Shown in pieces: positions 54,937-62,902 of a stretch of 64,000 nucleotides of DNA. This stretch comes from Nocardioides plantarum (GTDB lineage: Bacteria; Actinomycetota; Actinomycetes; Propionibacteriales; Nocardioidaceae): assembly GCF_006346395.1 (NCBI RefSeq), contig NZ_VDMS01000001.1, positions 1,922,001-1,986,000 on the forward strand. The letters are read 5' to 3'. Position numbers and translations under genes: made by a program. The first letter of the stretch is position 1. The number at the start of each line of letters is the position of its first letter. Under the pieces are notes generated by a model, which searched no databases, was not told the origin of the DNA, and saw only the letters and a program-made list of their open reading frames with translations.

Positions 54937-55008
54937 CGGTCGCCTGCTGACCAGGGTGTCGCCGCCTCACCCCGGCGGGGCGACCCGGCGAGATGGCAGG
55001 GTCTGGCC

Positions 55009-56220
55009 ATGGCCCCCACGCCCGAGCCCCGGCCCGACACCGCCCCGAGGACACCCGGAACGCCCCCGCCCCGCCGCCCCGAGGTCATCGGGAACGGCGT
55101 CGCCTGGCTGGCGCTGTGGAGCGCCCGCTGGCTCCTCATCGCCGTCGCGGCGGTGCTGCTGGGCCTGGCCGTCGGCCGGCTCTGGAGCATCGTGCTGCCC
55201 GTGGCGCTCGCCCTGGTGATCGCCTCGGTCCTCGAGCGGCCCGCGCGCCTGCTCGAGCGCAAGCTGCACCTGCCCCCGGCCCTGGCGGCCGCGGCCGTCC
55301 TGGTGGGCGGCCTGGGCATCGTGGTCGGCATCGGCTTCGCGATCGCACCCGCGGTCAGCGGCCAGGTCGACGACATCGTCAGCGACGCGTCCTCGGGCCT
55401 GCAGCAGGTGCAGGACTGGGTGCAGGAGCAGGAGTTCGTGTCGCGCGACCAGGTGGACTCGGCGATCCAGGCCGTCCAGGACCGCCTCAAGAACAGCGGC
55501 GGCGACATCGCGTCGGGGGTCCTGACCGGGGTCGGGGCGGCCACGTCGGCGACCGTCACGTTCGTCATCACCATGATCCTCACCTTCCTGTTCCTCAAGG
55601 ACGGCCGGCGGTTCCTGCCGTGGGTCGAGCGCCTGGCCGGCGACCCGGTCGGCGGCCACCTGGCCGAGGTCTCCCGGCGCGCCTGGACGACGCTCGGCGG
55701 CTACATCCGCACCCAGGCGATCGTCAGCGCGGTCGACGCGGTCCTGATCGGCATCGCGCTGGTCGTCGTGGGCGTCCCCCTGGCGATCCCCCTGGCCATC
55801 CTCACGTTCGTCGGCGGGTTCGTGCCGATCGTGGGCGCCTTCGTCGTGGGCGCGCTGGCGGTGCTGGTGGCGCTGGTGTCGGGCGGACCGACCGACGCCC
55901 TGATCATCCTCGTGGTGATCGTCGCCGTGCAGCAGCTCGAGGGCAACGTGCTCTCCCCGTGGCTCCAGGCCAAGAGCATGCAGCTGCACGCCGCCGTCGT
56001 CCTGCTGTCGGTCACCCTGGGCTCCACCCTGTTCGGCATCACCGGTGCGTTCCTCGCGGTGCCGGTCGTGGCCACGGCCGCCGTGGTGCTGCGCTACCTC
56101 GACGAGCTCGTCGCCCGGCGCACCGGCGAGGAGCCGCGGGACGCCCCGACCGACGCCGACGCCGACGCCGACGACAGGAAGGATCCCGAGGGTCAGTCGG
56201 CGGCGAGGCCCACGACGTAG
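55009..56220 (+). CDS. AI-2E family transporter (UPF0118)
   Basis: A 403-residue membrane protein with two N-terminal spans (LLIAVAAVLLGLAVGRLWSIVLPVALALVIASVL and AAAAVLVGGLGIVVGIGFAI) and a cytoplasmic or outer helical stretch. Several C-terminal spans include VGVPLAIPLAILTFVGGFVPIVGAF and GNVLSPWLQAKSMQLH, the family signature. Members export autoinducer-2 or exchange Na+/H+. The 3' end overlaps the convergent next gene by 28 bp. Confidence 0.9.
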   Translation: MAPTPEPRPDTAPRTPGTPPPRRPEVIGNGVAWLALWSARWLLIAVAAVLLGLAVGRLWSIVLPVALALVIASVLERPARLLERKLHLPPALAAAAVLVGGLGIVVGIGFAIAPAVSGQVDDIVSDASSGLQQVQDWVQEQEFVSRDQVDSAIQAVQDRLKNSGGDIASGVLTGVGAATSATVTFVITMILTFLFLKDGRRFLPWVERLAGDPVGGHLAEVSRRAWTTLGGYIRTQAIVSAVDAVLIGIALVVVGVPLAIPLAILTFVGGFVPIVGAFVVGALAVLVALVSGGPTDALIILVVIVAVQQLEGNVLSPWLQAKSMQLHAAVVLLSVTLGSTLFGITGAFLAVPVVATAAVVLRYLDELVARRTGEEPRDAPTDADADADDRKDPEGQSAARPTT

Positions 56221-56876
56221 GCCGTCACGACCCGACGGGTCAGCAGGTCGCGGCCGTCGGGGTCGGCCGAGGTGCGCCATAGGCGCACGGTCCAGGCCGG
56301 CTTGCGGGCGTCGATGCCGTTGCCGAGCCCGCTGCCGTAGGTCGACGCGTGGCTGGTGCAGGAGCTGAACCCGACCCAGTCGGGGTGCTGCGCCGGCGAG
56401 CTCCAGGCCCCGCCGGTGCGGACCTGGCAGCGACGTCCGTCGGACAGCACCAGGTTGGCGGGCGTGGGCCGCGCAGGGGCGTTCACCTTCGGGTAGGTGC
56501 CCTGGTAGGCGATACGCACCAGCGACCTGCTCGTCGCGTCACGCACGCACAGCACGGTGTGGCCGGACGACTTGAAGCACGCCGCCAGGCCGTACGCCGT
56601 CGGGTAGCAGCTGGTGATGCCGGGGTTGACCGCCGAGGGTGAGGGCCCGTCGCAGCTGACCGAGCCCGACTCGCGGGTCACCGTCCATCCCGATGCCGGT
56701 CGGCCCGAGCTGGTGACCGGCCGGACGTAGACGACCTTCGTGGCCGGGACGGCCTTCGAGGCGGTGCTGGTCCTGGACGCGGCGGTGGCCGACGTCCCGG
56801 TGAGGGTGGACGCGAGCGTGACGAGCACGAGCGCGACCAGGGCGACCAGGGTGGAGAGCGAGATCAGGCGACGCAT
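56193..56876 (-). CDS. Secreted hypothetical protein
   Basis: A 227-residue protein with a clear signal peptide (RRLISLSTLVALVALVLVTLASTL, cleavage near TAAS). The mature part has paired cysteines (VSCDG, TSCYP, AACFK, VLCVRD, RRCQV, SSCTS), suggesting disulfides outside the cell. No catalytic motif recognised. Overlaps the AI-2E gene at its 3' end. Confidence 0.75.
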   Translation of the reverse strand: MRRLISLSTLVALVALVLVTLASTLTGTSATAASRTSTASKAVPATKVVYVRPVTSSGRPASGWTVTRESGSVSCDGPSPSAVNPGITSCYPTAYGLAACFKSSGHTVLCVRDATSRSLVRIAYQGTYPKVNAPARPTPANLVLSDGRRCQVRTGGAWSSPAQHPDWVGFSSCTSHASTYGSGLGNGIDARKPAWTVRLWRTSADPDGRDLLTRRVVTAYVVGLAAD

Positions 56877-56965
56877 GGGCTTTCCTTCCGAGAGACGGTG
56901 CGGGGGTCTTCTCCTCGGGAGACGCAGCCCGGACCCGGAATGTTGCGTTGTGCGAGGCTTCCGCC

Positions 56966-57592
56966 GTGGCTGACCAGACGAGCGGCGAGGCGGGCGGCGA
57001 GGTGGTGAGGCCGCGGCGGGGCCGGCCCGGGCACGACCAGCCCGCCGTGCTGGCCGCGGCGATCGACCTGTTCAACCGCAAGGGCTACGACGCCACCAGC
57101 ATCGGCGACATCGCCGAGGCGCTCGGCGTCACGAAGTCCGCGGTCTACCACCACGTCGCCAGCAAGGAGCAGCTGCTGGCCGAGGCCCTCGACGAGGCGC
57201 TCGTCGAGCTCGAGGCCACCGTCGCGCACGCGGTCGGTGCCGACGGCTCGGCCTACGAGCGCTTGCGGGGCGTCGTACGACGCAGCGTCGAGGTGCTCGT
57301 CGAGCACCAGCCGGCGGTGACGCTGCTGCTCCGGGTGCACGGCAACAGCGAGACCGAGCGCGACGCGCTGCGCCGGCGCCGCGCCATCGACACCCAGCTC
57401 GCCGCCCTGGTGCGGCGGGCCACCGAGGAGGGAGCGCTGCGCGGCGACCTCGACCCCGACCTGGTCAGTCGGCTGCTCTTCGGGATGGTCAACTCGCTGG
57501 TCGAGTGGTTCCGCAGCACCGGCCCGGTCTCGCCCGAGCAGCTCGCCGCGGCGGTCGCCGCGATCTCGTTCGAGGGCCTGACGGCCCCCTAA
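56966..57592 (+). CDS. paaR: TetR-family regulator, probable PaaR
   Basis: A 208-residue TetR protein. Helix-turn-helix: LAAAIDLFNRKGYDATSIGDIAEALGVTKSAVYHHVASKEQLLAEAL. It is convergent with the paaK end of the phenylacetate operon (6 bp apart). TetR-type PaaR is the usual repressor of paa genes in actinobacteria, responding to phenylacetyl-CoA. A matching operator is between paaA and paaZ. GTG 56966 starts it. The gene name is inferred from context. Confidence 0.85.
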   Translation: MADQTSGEAGGEVVRPRRGRPGHDQPAVLAAAIDLFNRKGYDATSIGDIAEALGVTKSAVYHHVASKEQLLAEALDEALVELEATVAHAVGADGSAYERLRGVVRRSVEVLVEHQPAVTLLLRVHGNSETERDALRRRRAIDTQLAALVRRATEEGALRGDLDPDLVSRLLFGMVNSLVEWFRSTGPVSPEQLAAAVAAISFEGLTAP

Positions 57593-57597
57593 CGCGG

Positions 57598-58914
57598 CTA
57601 CCGGGGCGGGCGCTGGTCGACGATGCGGCGCATCTTGCCGACGGACCGCTCGATGCCGCCCGGGTCGCGGACGTCGACGGCGACGCTGACGCCGATCGAG
57701 TTCTTGACCAGCCGCTGCAGGAGCGAGCCGGCCTCGTGGGCCGCGTCGAGAGCAGTGCTCTCGCGACGTTCGACCCGGACGGTGAGATGGTCGAGGTTGC
57801 CGTCGCGGCCCAGCACGCACTGGAAGTGCGGCGACAGGGCAGGCGTCTGCAGGATGAGCTCCTCGATCTGGGTCGGGAACAGGTTGACCCCGCGCAGGAT
57901 GATCATGTCGTCGGTGCGGCCGGTGATCTTCTCGATCCGCCGCATGGTGCGCGCGGTGCCGGGCAGCAGCCGGGTCAGGTCGCGGGTGCGGTAGCGGATG
58001 ATCGGCATGGCCTGCTTGGTCAGTGAGGTCAGCACCAGCTCGCCCTCCTCGCCGTCGGGCAGCACGTCGCCGGTCACGGGGTCGATCACCTCGGGATAGA
58101 AGTGGTCCTCCCAGACCGTCAGGCCGTCCTTGGTCTCGACGCACTCGCTCGCGACGCCGGGCCCGATGACCTCGGACAGCCCGTAGATGTCGACGGCGTG
58201 CATGTCGAGGCGCTGCTCCATCTCGCGGCGCATGTCGTTGGTCCACGGCTCCGCGCCGAAGATGCCGACCTGCAGCGAGGTCGAGCGCGGGTCGACGCCC
58301 TGGCGCTCGAGCTCGTCGACGATCGAGAGCATGTAGGAGGGCGTGACCATGATCAGGTCGGGCCGGAAGTCGAGGATCAGCTGCACCTGGCGCTCGGTCA
58401 TCCCGCCGGAGACAGGGACGACGGTGCAGCCGAGCCGCTCGGCTCCGTAGTGGGCGCCCAGGCCACCGGTGAACAGCCCGTAGCCGTAGGCGTTGTGCAG
58501 CACGTGGCCGCGACGGCCGCCCGCTGCGCGGATGCTGCGAGCCACGACCGTCGCCCACGTGTCGATGTCGTCCTTCGTGTAGCCGACGACCGTCGGCTTG
58601 CCCGTCGTACCGGACGAGGCGTGCACGCGGACGACGTCCTCGCGCGGCACCGCGAACATGCCGAACGGGTAGTTGTCGCGCAGGTCGGCCTTGGCCGTGA
58701 ACGGCAGCCGGGCCAGGTCGGCGAGCTCCCGGACGTCGTCGGGGTGGACCCCGACCGAGTCCCAGGCCGCCCGGTAGTGGGCGACGTGGTCGTAGGCGTG
58801 ACGCACCGACCACCGCAGCCGCTCGGTCTGCAGCGCGCGCAGCTCGTCGACCGAGGCCGTCTCGATGGGCTCGAGGTCGCCGGGGCGGGGGCTGAGGTCG
58901 GGCAGGTCAGGCAT
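57598..58914 (-). CDS. paaK: Phenylacetate-CoA ligase
   Basis: Activates phenylacetate with ATP and CoA, the first step of the pathway. 438 residues, ANL fold: VHASSGTTGKPTVVGYT is the AMP-binding loop, NAYGYGLFTGGLGAHYGAE, DIYGLSEVIGPGVA and RTRDLTRLLPG are PaaK-type motifs, and the C-terminal lid has GRTDDMIILRGVNLFPTQIEE. Overlaps paaE by 8 nt. Last gene of the operon. Confidence 0.96.
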   Translation of the reverse strand: MPDLPDLSPRPGDLEPIETASVDELRALQTERLRWSVRHAYDHVAHYRAAWDSVGVHPDDVRELADLARLPFTAKADLRDNYPFGMFAVPREDVVRVHASSGTTGKPTVVGYTKDDIDTWATVVARSIRAAGGRRGHVLHNAYGYGLFTGGLGAHYGAERLGCTVVPVSGGMTERQVQLILDFRPDLIMVTPSYMLSIVDELERQGVDPRSTSLQVGIFGAEPWTNDMRREMEQRLDMHAVDIYGLSEVIGPGVASECVETKDGLTVWEDHFYPEVIDPVTGDVLPDGEEGELVLTSLTKQAMPIIRYRTRDLTRLLPGTARTMRRIEKITGRTDDMIILRGVNLFPTQIEELILQTPALSPHFQCVLGRDGNLDHLTVRVERRESTALDAAHEAGSLLQRLVKNSIGVSVAVDVRDPGGIERSVGKMRRIVDQRPPR

Positions 58915-59977
58915 CGAAGTCGACCGTCACGGCGTCGCCCAGCGGGAAGGACTGGCAGGTGAGCACGAACCCGGCGTCGACCTCAGCCGGCTCGAGGGCG
59001 TAGTTGCGGCGCAGGTCGACCTCACCGTCGGTGACCTTGGCCCGGCAGGTGCCGCAGACGCCGCCCTTGCAGGCGAACGGCAGGTCGGATCGCATCGCGC
59101 TCGCACCGTCGAGGACGGACTGGGTGACCGGCAGCGGGGCGGTGGTCGACAGCCCGTCGAGCACGATCGTCACCGCGACGGTCTCGCCGCTCACCTCGGC
59201 GTCGACCCGGGTGAGCTCGGGCGGCGGGGCGTCGACGTAGAACAGCTCGAAGTGGACCCGGTCGGCGGGGACGTCGAGGTCGCCGAGCACGACGCGGGCG
59301 TCCTCGATCATGGCGTGCGGGCCGCACAGCCAGACGTGGTCGTACGACGCCACCGGCGCGACGGTGGTGAGCAGCCGCCGCAGCCGCACCTCGTCGAGGC
59401 GGCCGCTGAAGAGCTCGACGTCGCGCGGCTCACGACTGAGCACGTGCACCAGCTGCAGCTGCGGCCCGAAGCGGTTCTTGAGGTCAGCGAGCTCCTCGGC
59501 GAACATCACCGACCCGCTGGTGCGGTTGCCGTAGAGCAGCGTCACGTGGCCGCCGGCCCCCAGCACGCTGGCGGCCACCGAGAGCATCGGGGTGATGCCC
59601 GACCCGGCCGCGACGCAGAGGTGACGGCCGCCCTGCAGGACCGCCGGGTCCGGGCAGAACCGGCCGGTCGGCACCTGCACCTCGATCTCGTCGCCGGCGC
59701 GGACGTCGCGCACCAGCCAGCGGCTGAACAGGCCGTCGGGGATCTCGCGCACCCCGACCCGCGGCGGGCCGCCGGCAGGGGCGCTGATGGAGTACTGGCG
59801 GCGGTGCTCGACCCCGTCGACGACCTTGCGCAGGGTCAGGGACTGACCGGGCACGAAGGCGAACGCCTCCGCCAGGTCGTCGGGCACCTCGAAGGTGACC
59901 GCGGCGGCGTCGTCGGTGAGCGACTCGACCTCGCGGACCCGCAGCGGGTGGAAGGCGGCTCGGGCGGGCGCGACCAT
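58907..59977 (-). CDS. paaE: Phenylacetyl-CoA epoxidase reductase subunit PaaE
   Basis: Carries electrons from NADPH to the PaaA di-iron site. 356 residues: an FAD-binding FNR domain (RQYSISAP), an NAD domain (AAGSGITPMLSV, CGPHAMIE) and a C-terminal [2Fe-2S] ferredoxin (FACKGGVCGTCRAKV, then a distant LTCQS). The ATG overlaps the paaD stop by one base. Confidence 0.95.
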   Translation of the reverse strand: MVAPARAAFHPLRVREVESLTDDAAAVTFEVPDDLAEAFAFVPGQSLTLRKVVDGVEHRRQYSISAPAGGPPRVGVREIPDGLFSRWLVRDVRAGDEIEVQVPTGRFCPDPAVLQGGRHLCVAAGSGITPMLSVAASVLGAGGHVTLLYGNRTSGSVMFAEELADLKNRFGPQLQLVHVLSREPRDVELFSGRLDEVRLRRLLTTVAPVASYDHVWLCGPHAMIEDARVVLGDLDVPADRVHFELFYVDAPPPELTRVDAEVSGETVAVTIVLDGLSTTAPLPVTQSVLDGASAMRSDLPFACKGGVCGTCRAKVTDGEVDLRRNYALEPAEVDAGFVLTCQSFPLGDAVTVDFDA

Positions 59978-60612
59978 CAGATCTCCTTCACGTGCTCGAA
60001 CGGCTCGAGACAGTCGGTGCAGCGGTAGAGCGCCTTGCAGGCCGTGGCCCCGAACTCCGAGGTCAGGCTGACCGCGTCCGATCCGCAGCGGGGACAGGCG
60101 ATCGCCCGTCGGGTCGGGAACAGGTCGAGCAGCACGGGTCCGGTGACGGCCGGCGCGGGTCCGGGGGCCGACAGCCCGTGGTCGCGCAGGGCCTGACGGC
60201 CGCGCTCGGTGATCCAGTCGCTCGACCAGGCCGGCGTCAGCGCCACCTCGACCCGGGCGGCGTGGCCCGCGTCGCGCAGCCGGTGCACCAGGTCGTCGCG
60301 CATGGTCGCCATCGCCGGACAGCCGGAGTAGGTCGGCGTGATCGTCACGACGACGCCGTCGGCCTCCTCGCGGACGTCGCGCAGCACCCCGAGGTCCTCG
60401 AGCGTGAGCATCGGCATCTCCGGGTCCGTGACGGAGCACGCGAGCTCCCACACGTCGGTCGAGGTGCGAGGCGCCCCGGCGCCGGTCCACACGTCGGTCG
60501 AGGTGCGAGGCGCCCCGGCGCCGAGCCTCGAGACCTCCGCAGCCGACCCACCCGACCCACCCCGTGGCCTCGAGGCTCGCTGCGCCCGCACCTCAGCCGA
60601 CGGCGTGCTCAC
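59977..60612 (-). CDS. paaD: PaaD, 1,2-phenylacetyl-CoA epoxidase maturation subunit
   Basis: A SufT/MIP18-type protein needed for epoxidase function. The conserved domain begins ELACSVTDPEMPMLTLEDLGVLRDV, with TYSGCPAM and the C-terminal zinc ribbon CPRCGSDAV and CTDC. From GTG 60612, overlapping the paaC stop, it is 211 residues. About 50 extra N-terminal residues come from repeats, including a 13-residue unit read twice (GAGAPRTSTDVW). A GTG at 60453 would give the usual length of about 158, leaving the repeats untranslated. I favour 60612 because it is coupled to paaC, but this is unsure. Confidence 0.88.
   Translation of the reverse strand: MSTPSAEVRAQRASRPRGGSGGSAAEVSRLGAGAPRTSTDVWTGAGAPRTSTDVWELACSVTDPEMPMLTLEDLGVLRDVREEADGVVVTITPTYSGCPAMATMRDDLVHRLRDAGHAARVEVALTPAWSSDWITERGRQALRDHGLSAPGPAPAVTGPVLLDLFPTRRAIACPRCGSDAVSLTSEFGATACKALYRCTDCLEPFEHVKEI
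60448..60600. repeat. Repeat block at the 5' end of paaD
   Basis: A 39-bp unit (60448-60486) is repeated at once (60487-60525) with 37 of 39 bases alike. It is followed by GCCTCGAGACC, and then on the opposite arm by GAGGCTCGCTGCGCCCGCACC (60570-60590). The GAGGTGCGAGG and GAGGCTCG parts look like a decayed palindromic REP element. Confidence 0.8.
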
Positions 60613-61472
60613 CACTGTCCCCGCGGATGCGCCCGGGCGACGACCTGCATCTCGGCGAGCAGCCGCGAGAGCGCCTCGGTGTGGCCGGTCCCGGCCCGCG
60701 GGGGGCGGTCCGGACGCTCGACCCCGGCCACGGCGAGGACCTGGTCGAGCACCACGTCGGCGGCCGGGCCGGCCTCGTAGGCTGCCGCCAGCTCGGCGTA
60801 CAGCGGCCAGAGCGCGTCGAGCCCGGCCGCCAGGCGACGCGCGGACTCCTCGGTGCCCTGCGCCAGGGTGACGAACCAGCGCGCGGCGTAGTCGCGGTGG
60901 TAGCTGAGCTCCTTGACGCCCTTGACCGCGATCGCGGACAGCACCGGGTCGGCGTGCGTGCTGAGCTGCTCGAACGCCGCCAGCCGGACCGTCGAGAAGA
61001 GCAGCAGCCGGACCATCGTCTGCGCGAAGTCGCCGTTGTCGACCTCGACCATCCGGTGGCACCGGAACGCGACCGCCTCGCGGAAGAACGCCAACGCGTC
61101 CTCGGCCGGGACCGGCGACCCCTCGGGCAGGACGGGTACGACGGACGGGTCGGCCGCCGCCGCCCGGGCCAGCAGCAGCCGCGCCTGACCGAGCAGGTCG
61201 AGCGCGCAGTTGGCCAGCGCGATGTCCTCCTCGAGGTCGGGCGCGTTGCTGCACCACTCGCTGAGCCGGTGCGACAGCACGAGCGCGTCGTCACCGAGCA
61301 TCAGGCAGTACGCCGCCAGCTCGGCCGCGTCGAGGCCTGCGGGCACCGTGGTGTCGACCCCGGCGAGCGGGTCCTCGAAGTCGGTCCCGAACGCCCACTG
61401 CGAGTCGTCGCCGACGACGTCGTGGTGCTCGAGCAGGCCGTCGTACGGACTGTCCATCTCCGAGCCGCCCAT
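60609..61472 (-). CDS. paaC: Phenylacetyl-CoA epoxidase structural subunit PaaC
   Basis: The ferritin-like scaffold subunit that pairs with catalytic PaaA. 287 residues, with YCLMLGDDALVLSHRLSEW, LLGQARLLL, DFAQTMVRLLLFST and KELSYHRDYAARWFVTLAQG as hallmarks. Starts at ATG 61472, one base over the paaB stop. Confidence 0.95.
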   Translation of the reverse strand: MGGSEMDSPYDGLLEHHDVVGDDSQWAFGTDFEDPLAGVDTTVPAGLDAAELAAYCLMLGDDALVLSHRLSEWCSNAPDLEEDIALANCALDLLGQARLLLARAAAADPSVVPVLPEGSPVPAEDALAFFREAVAFRCHRMVEVDNGDFAQTMVRLLLFSTVRLAAFEQLSTHADPVLSAIAVKGVKELSYHRDYAARWFVTLAQGTEESARRLAAGLDALWPLYAELAAAYEAGPAADVVLDQVLAVAGVERPDRPPRAGTGHTEALSRLLAEMQVVARAHPRGQW

Positions 61473-61840
61473 CACATGTGGGGGACGTCGTCGGGGATGG
61501 CGTAGAAGGTCGGGTGCCGGTAGACCTTGTCGCCGGCGGGCGCGAAGAGCGGGTCCTTCTCGTCGGGGCTCGAGGCGGTGACCGCGTCGGCGCGCACGAC
61601 CCAGATCGACACGCCCTCGTTGCGGCGCGTGTAGACGTCGCGCGCGTGCCGGACCGCCATCTCGTCGTCGGCGGCGTGCAGCGAGCCGACGTGCACGTGG
61701 TTGAGGCCGCGCTTGCCGCGCACGAACACCTCGTAGAGCGGCCACTCCCGCTCCTTGCTGTGACCCGGTTGGGACGCCGGCACCCCGGTCAGCGGCACCG
61801 CGCCGTGGCCACCGGATGCGGCGAACTCGCCCGCGCTCAC
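61472..61840 (-). CDS. paaB: Phenylacetyl-CoA epoxidase subunit PaaB
   Basis: A small bridging subunit of 122 residues. [42 protein letters not shown] and YRHPTFY are conserved. The first 30 residues, before EWPLYEV, are a variable extension. The GTG at 61840 overlaps the paaA stop (GTGA). Confidence 0.95.
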   Translation of the reverse strand: MSAGEFAASGGHGAVPLTGVPASQPGHSKEREWPLYEVFVRGKRGLNHVHVGSLHAADDEMAVRHARDVYTRRNEGVSIWVVRADAVTASSPDEKDPLFAPAGDKVYRHPTFYAIPDDVPHM

Positions 61841-62808
61841 GCCGACACCTCGAGACCACGCTGCTTGTCAGCGAAGGCCGACGCGGCCTCACGCACCCAC
61901 GCACCGTCCTCGTGGGCGCGCTGCCGGTGGGCGATCCGCTGGGCGTTGCAGGGGCCGTTGCCCTTGACCACCGCCATGAACTCGTCCCAGTCGGGGGTGC
62001 CGAAGTCGTGGTGGCCGCGCTCGGCGTTCCAGCGCAGCTCGGGGTCGGGGAAGGTCACGCCGAGCACCTCGGCCTGCGGCACGCTCATGTCGACGAAGCG
62101 CTGACGCAGGTCGTCGTTGGTGTTGCGCTTGATGCCCCAGGCCATGGACTGCTCGGTGTTGGGCGAGTCGTCGTCGGGCGGACCGAACATCATCAGCGCC
62201 GGCCACCAGAACCGGTCGACCGACTCCTGCACCATCGCGCGCTGCTCGTCGGTGCCGCGCATCATCGTCATCAGCAGCTCGAAGCCCTGGCGCTGGTGGA
62301 AGGACTCCTCCTTGCAGACGCGGATCATCGCGCGGCCGTAGGGACCGTAGGAGGTGCGGCACAGCGGCACCTGGTTGCAGATCGCGGCGCCGTCGACGAG
62401 CCAGCCGATGGTGCCGACGTCGGCGTACGACAACGTGGGGTAGTTGAAGATCGAGGAGTACTTCTGCCGGCCCTCGATGAGCATCTCGGTGAGCTCCTGG
62501 CGCGACACGCCGAGCGTCTCGGCGGCGGAGTAGAGGTAGAGCCCGTGACCGGCCTCGTCCTGCACCTTGGCCAGCAGGATCGCCTTGCGCCGCAGCGACG
62601 GGGCCCGGGTGATCCAAGCGCCCTCCGGCTGCATGCCGATGATCTCGGAGTGGGCGTGCTGGGCGACCTGGCGCACGACCGTACGGCGGTAGGCGTCGGG
62701 CATCCAGTCGCGCGGCTCGATCCGGTCGTGGCGCGCGATGGTCGCCTCGAACTGAGCCTGCAGGTCCGTGTCGCCCCCGGCTTCGGTCTCGCTCTCGGTG
62801 GTGGTCAC
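61837..62808 (-). CDS. paaA: Phenylacetyl-CoA epoxidase catalytic subunit PaaA
   Basis: The di-iron oxygenase that makes the ring 1,2-epoxide of phenylacetyl-CoA. 323 residues; iron ligands come from [28 protein letters not shown] and [15 protein letters not shown] (ExxH pairs). First gene of a strictly overlapping A-B-C-D-E-K operon. A TetR-type operator is 20-41 bp upstream of its start. Confidence 0.97.
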   Translation of the reverse strand: MTTTESETEAGGDTDLQAQFEATIARHDRIEPRDWMPDAYRRTVVRQVAQHAHSEIIGMQPEGAWITRAPSLRRKAILLAKVQDEAGHGLYLYSAAETLGVSRQELTEMLIEGRQKYSSIFNYPTLSYADVGTIGWLVDGAAICNQVPLCRTSYGPYGRAMIRVCKEESFHQRQGFELLMTMMRGTDEQRAMVQESVDRFWWPALMMFGPPDDDSPNTEQSMAWGIKRNTNDDLRQRFVDMSVPQAEVLGVTFPDPELRWNAERGHHDFGTPDWDEFMAVVKGNGPCNAQRIAHRQRAHEDGAWVREAASAFADKQRGLEVSA

Positions 62809-62827
62809 GGGTCCTCCTCGACGCTTT

Positions 62828-62849
62828 ACTGACCGACCGGTCTGTTATA
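62828..62849. promoter_or_regulatory. PaaR-type operator between paaA and paaZ
   Basis: ACTGACCGACCGGTCTGTTA contains the near-palindrome ACCGACC/GGTCTGT (13 of 14 symmetric). The left half fits the pattern ACTNACCGNNCG reported for corynebacterial PaaR as I recall it; the right half fits partly. It sits in the 94-bp gap between divergent paaA and paaZ. Confidence 0.6.
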
Positions 62850-62902
62850 CCTTGACACGGCTGCACGTCGCCACGCAAGCACCCCCGACGAAGGAGTCAC
62901 CC

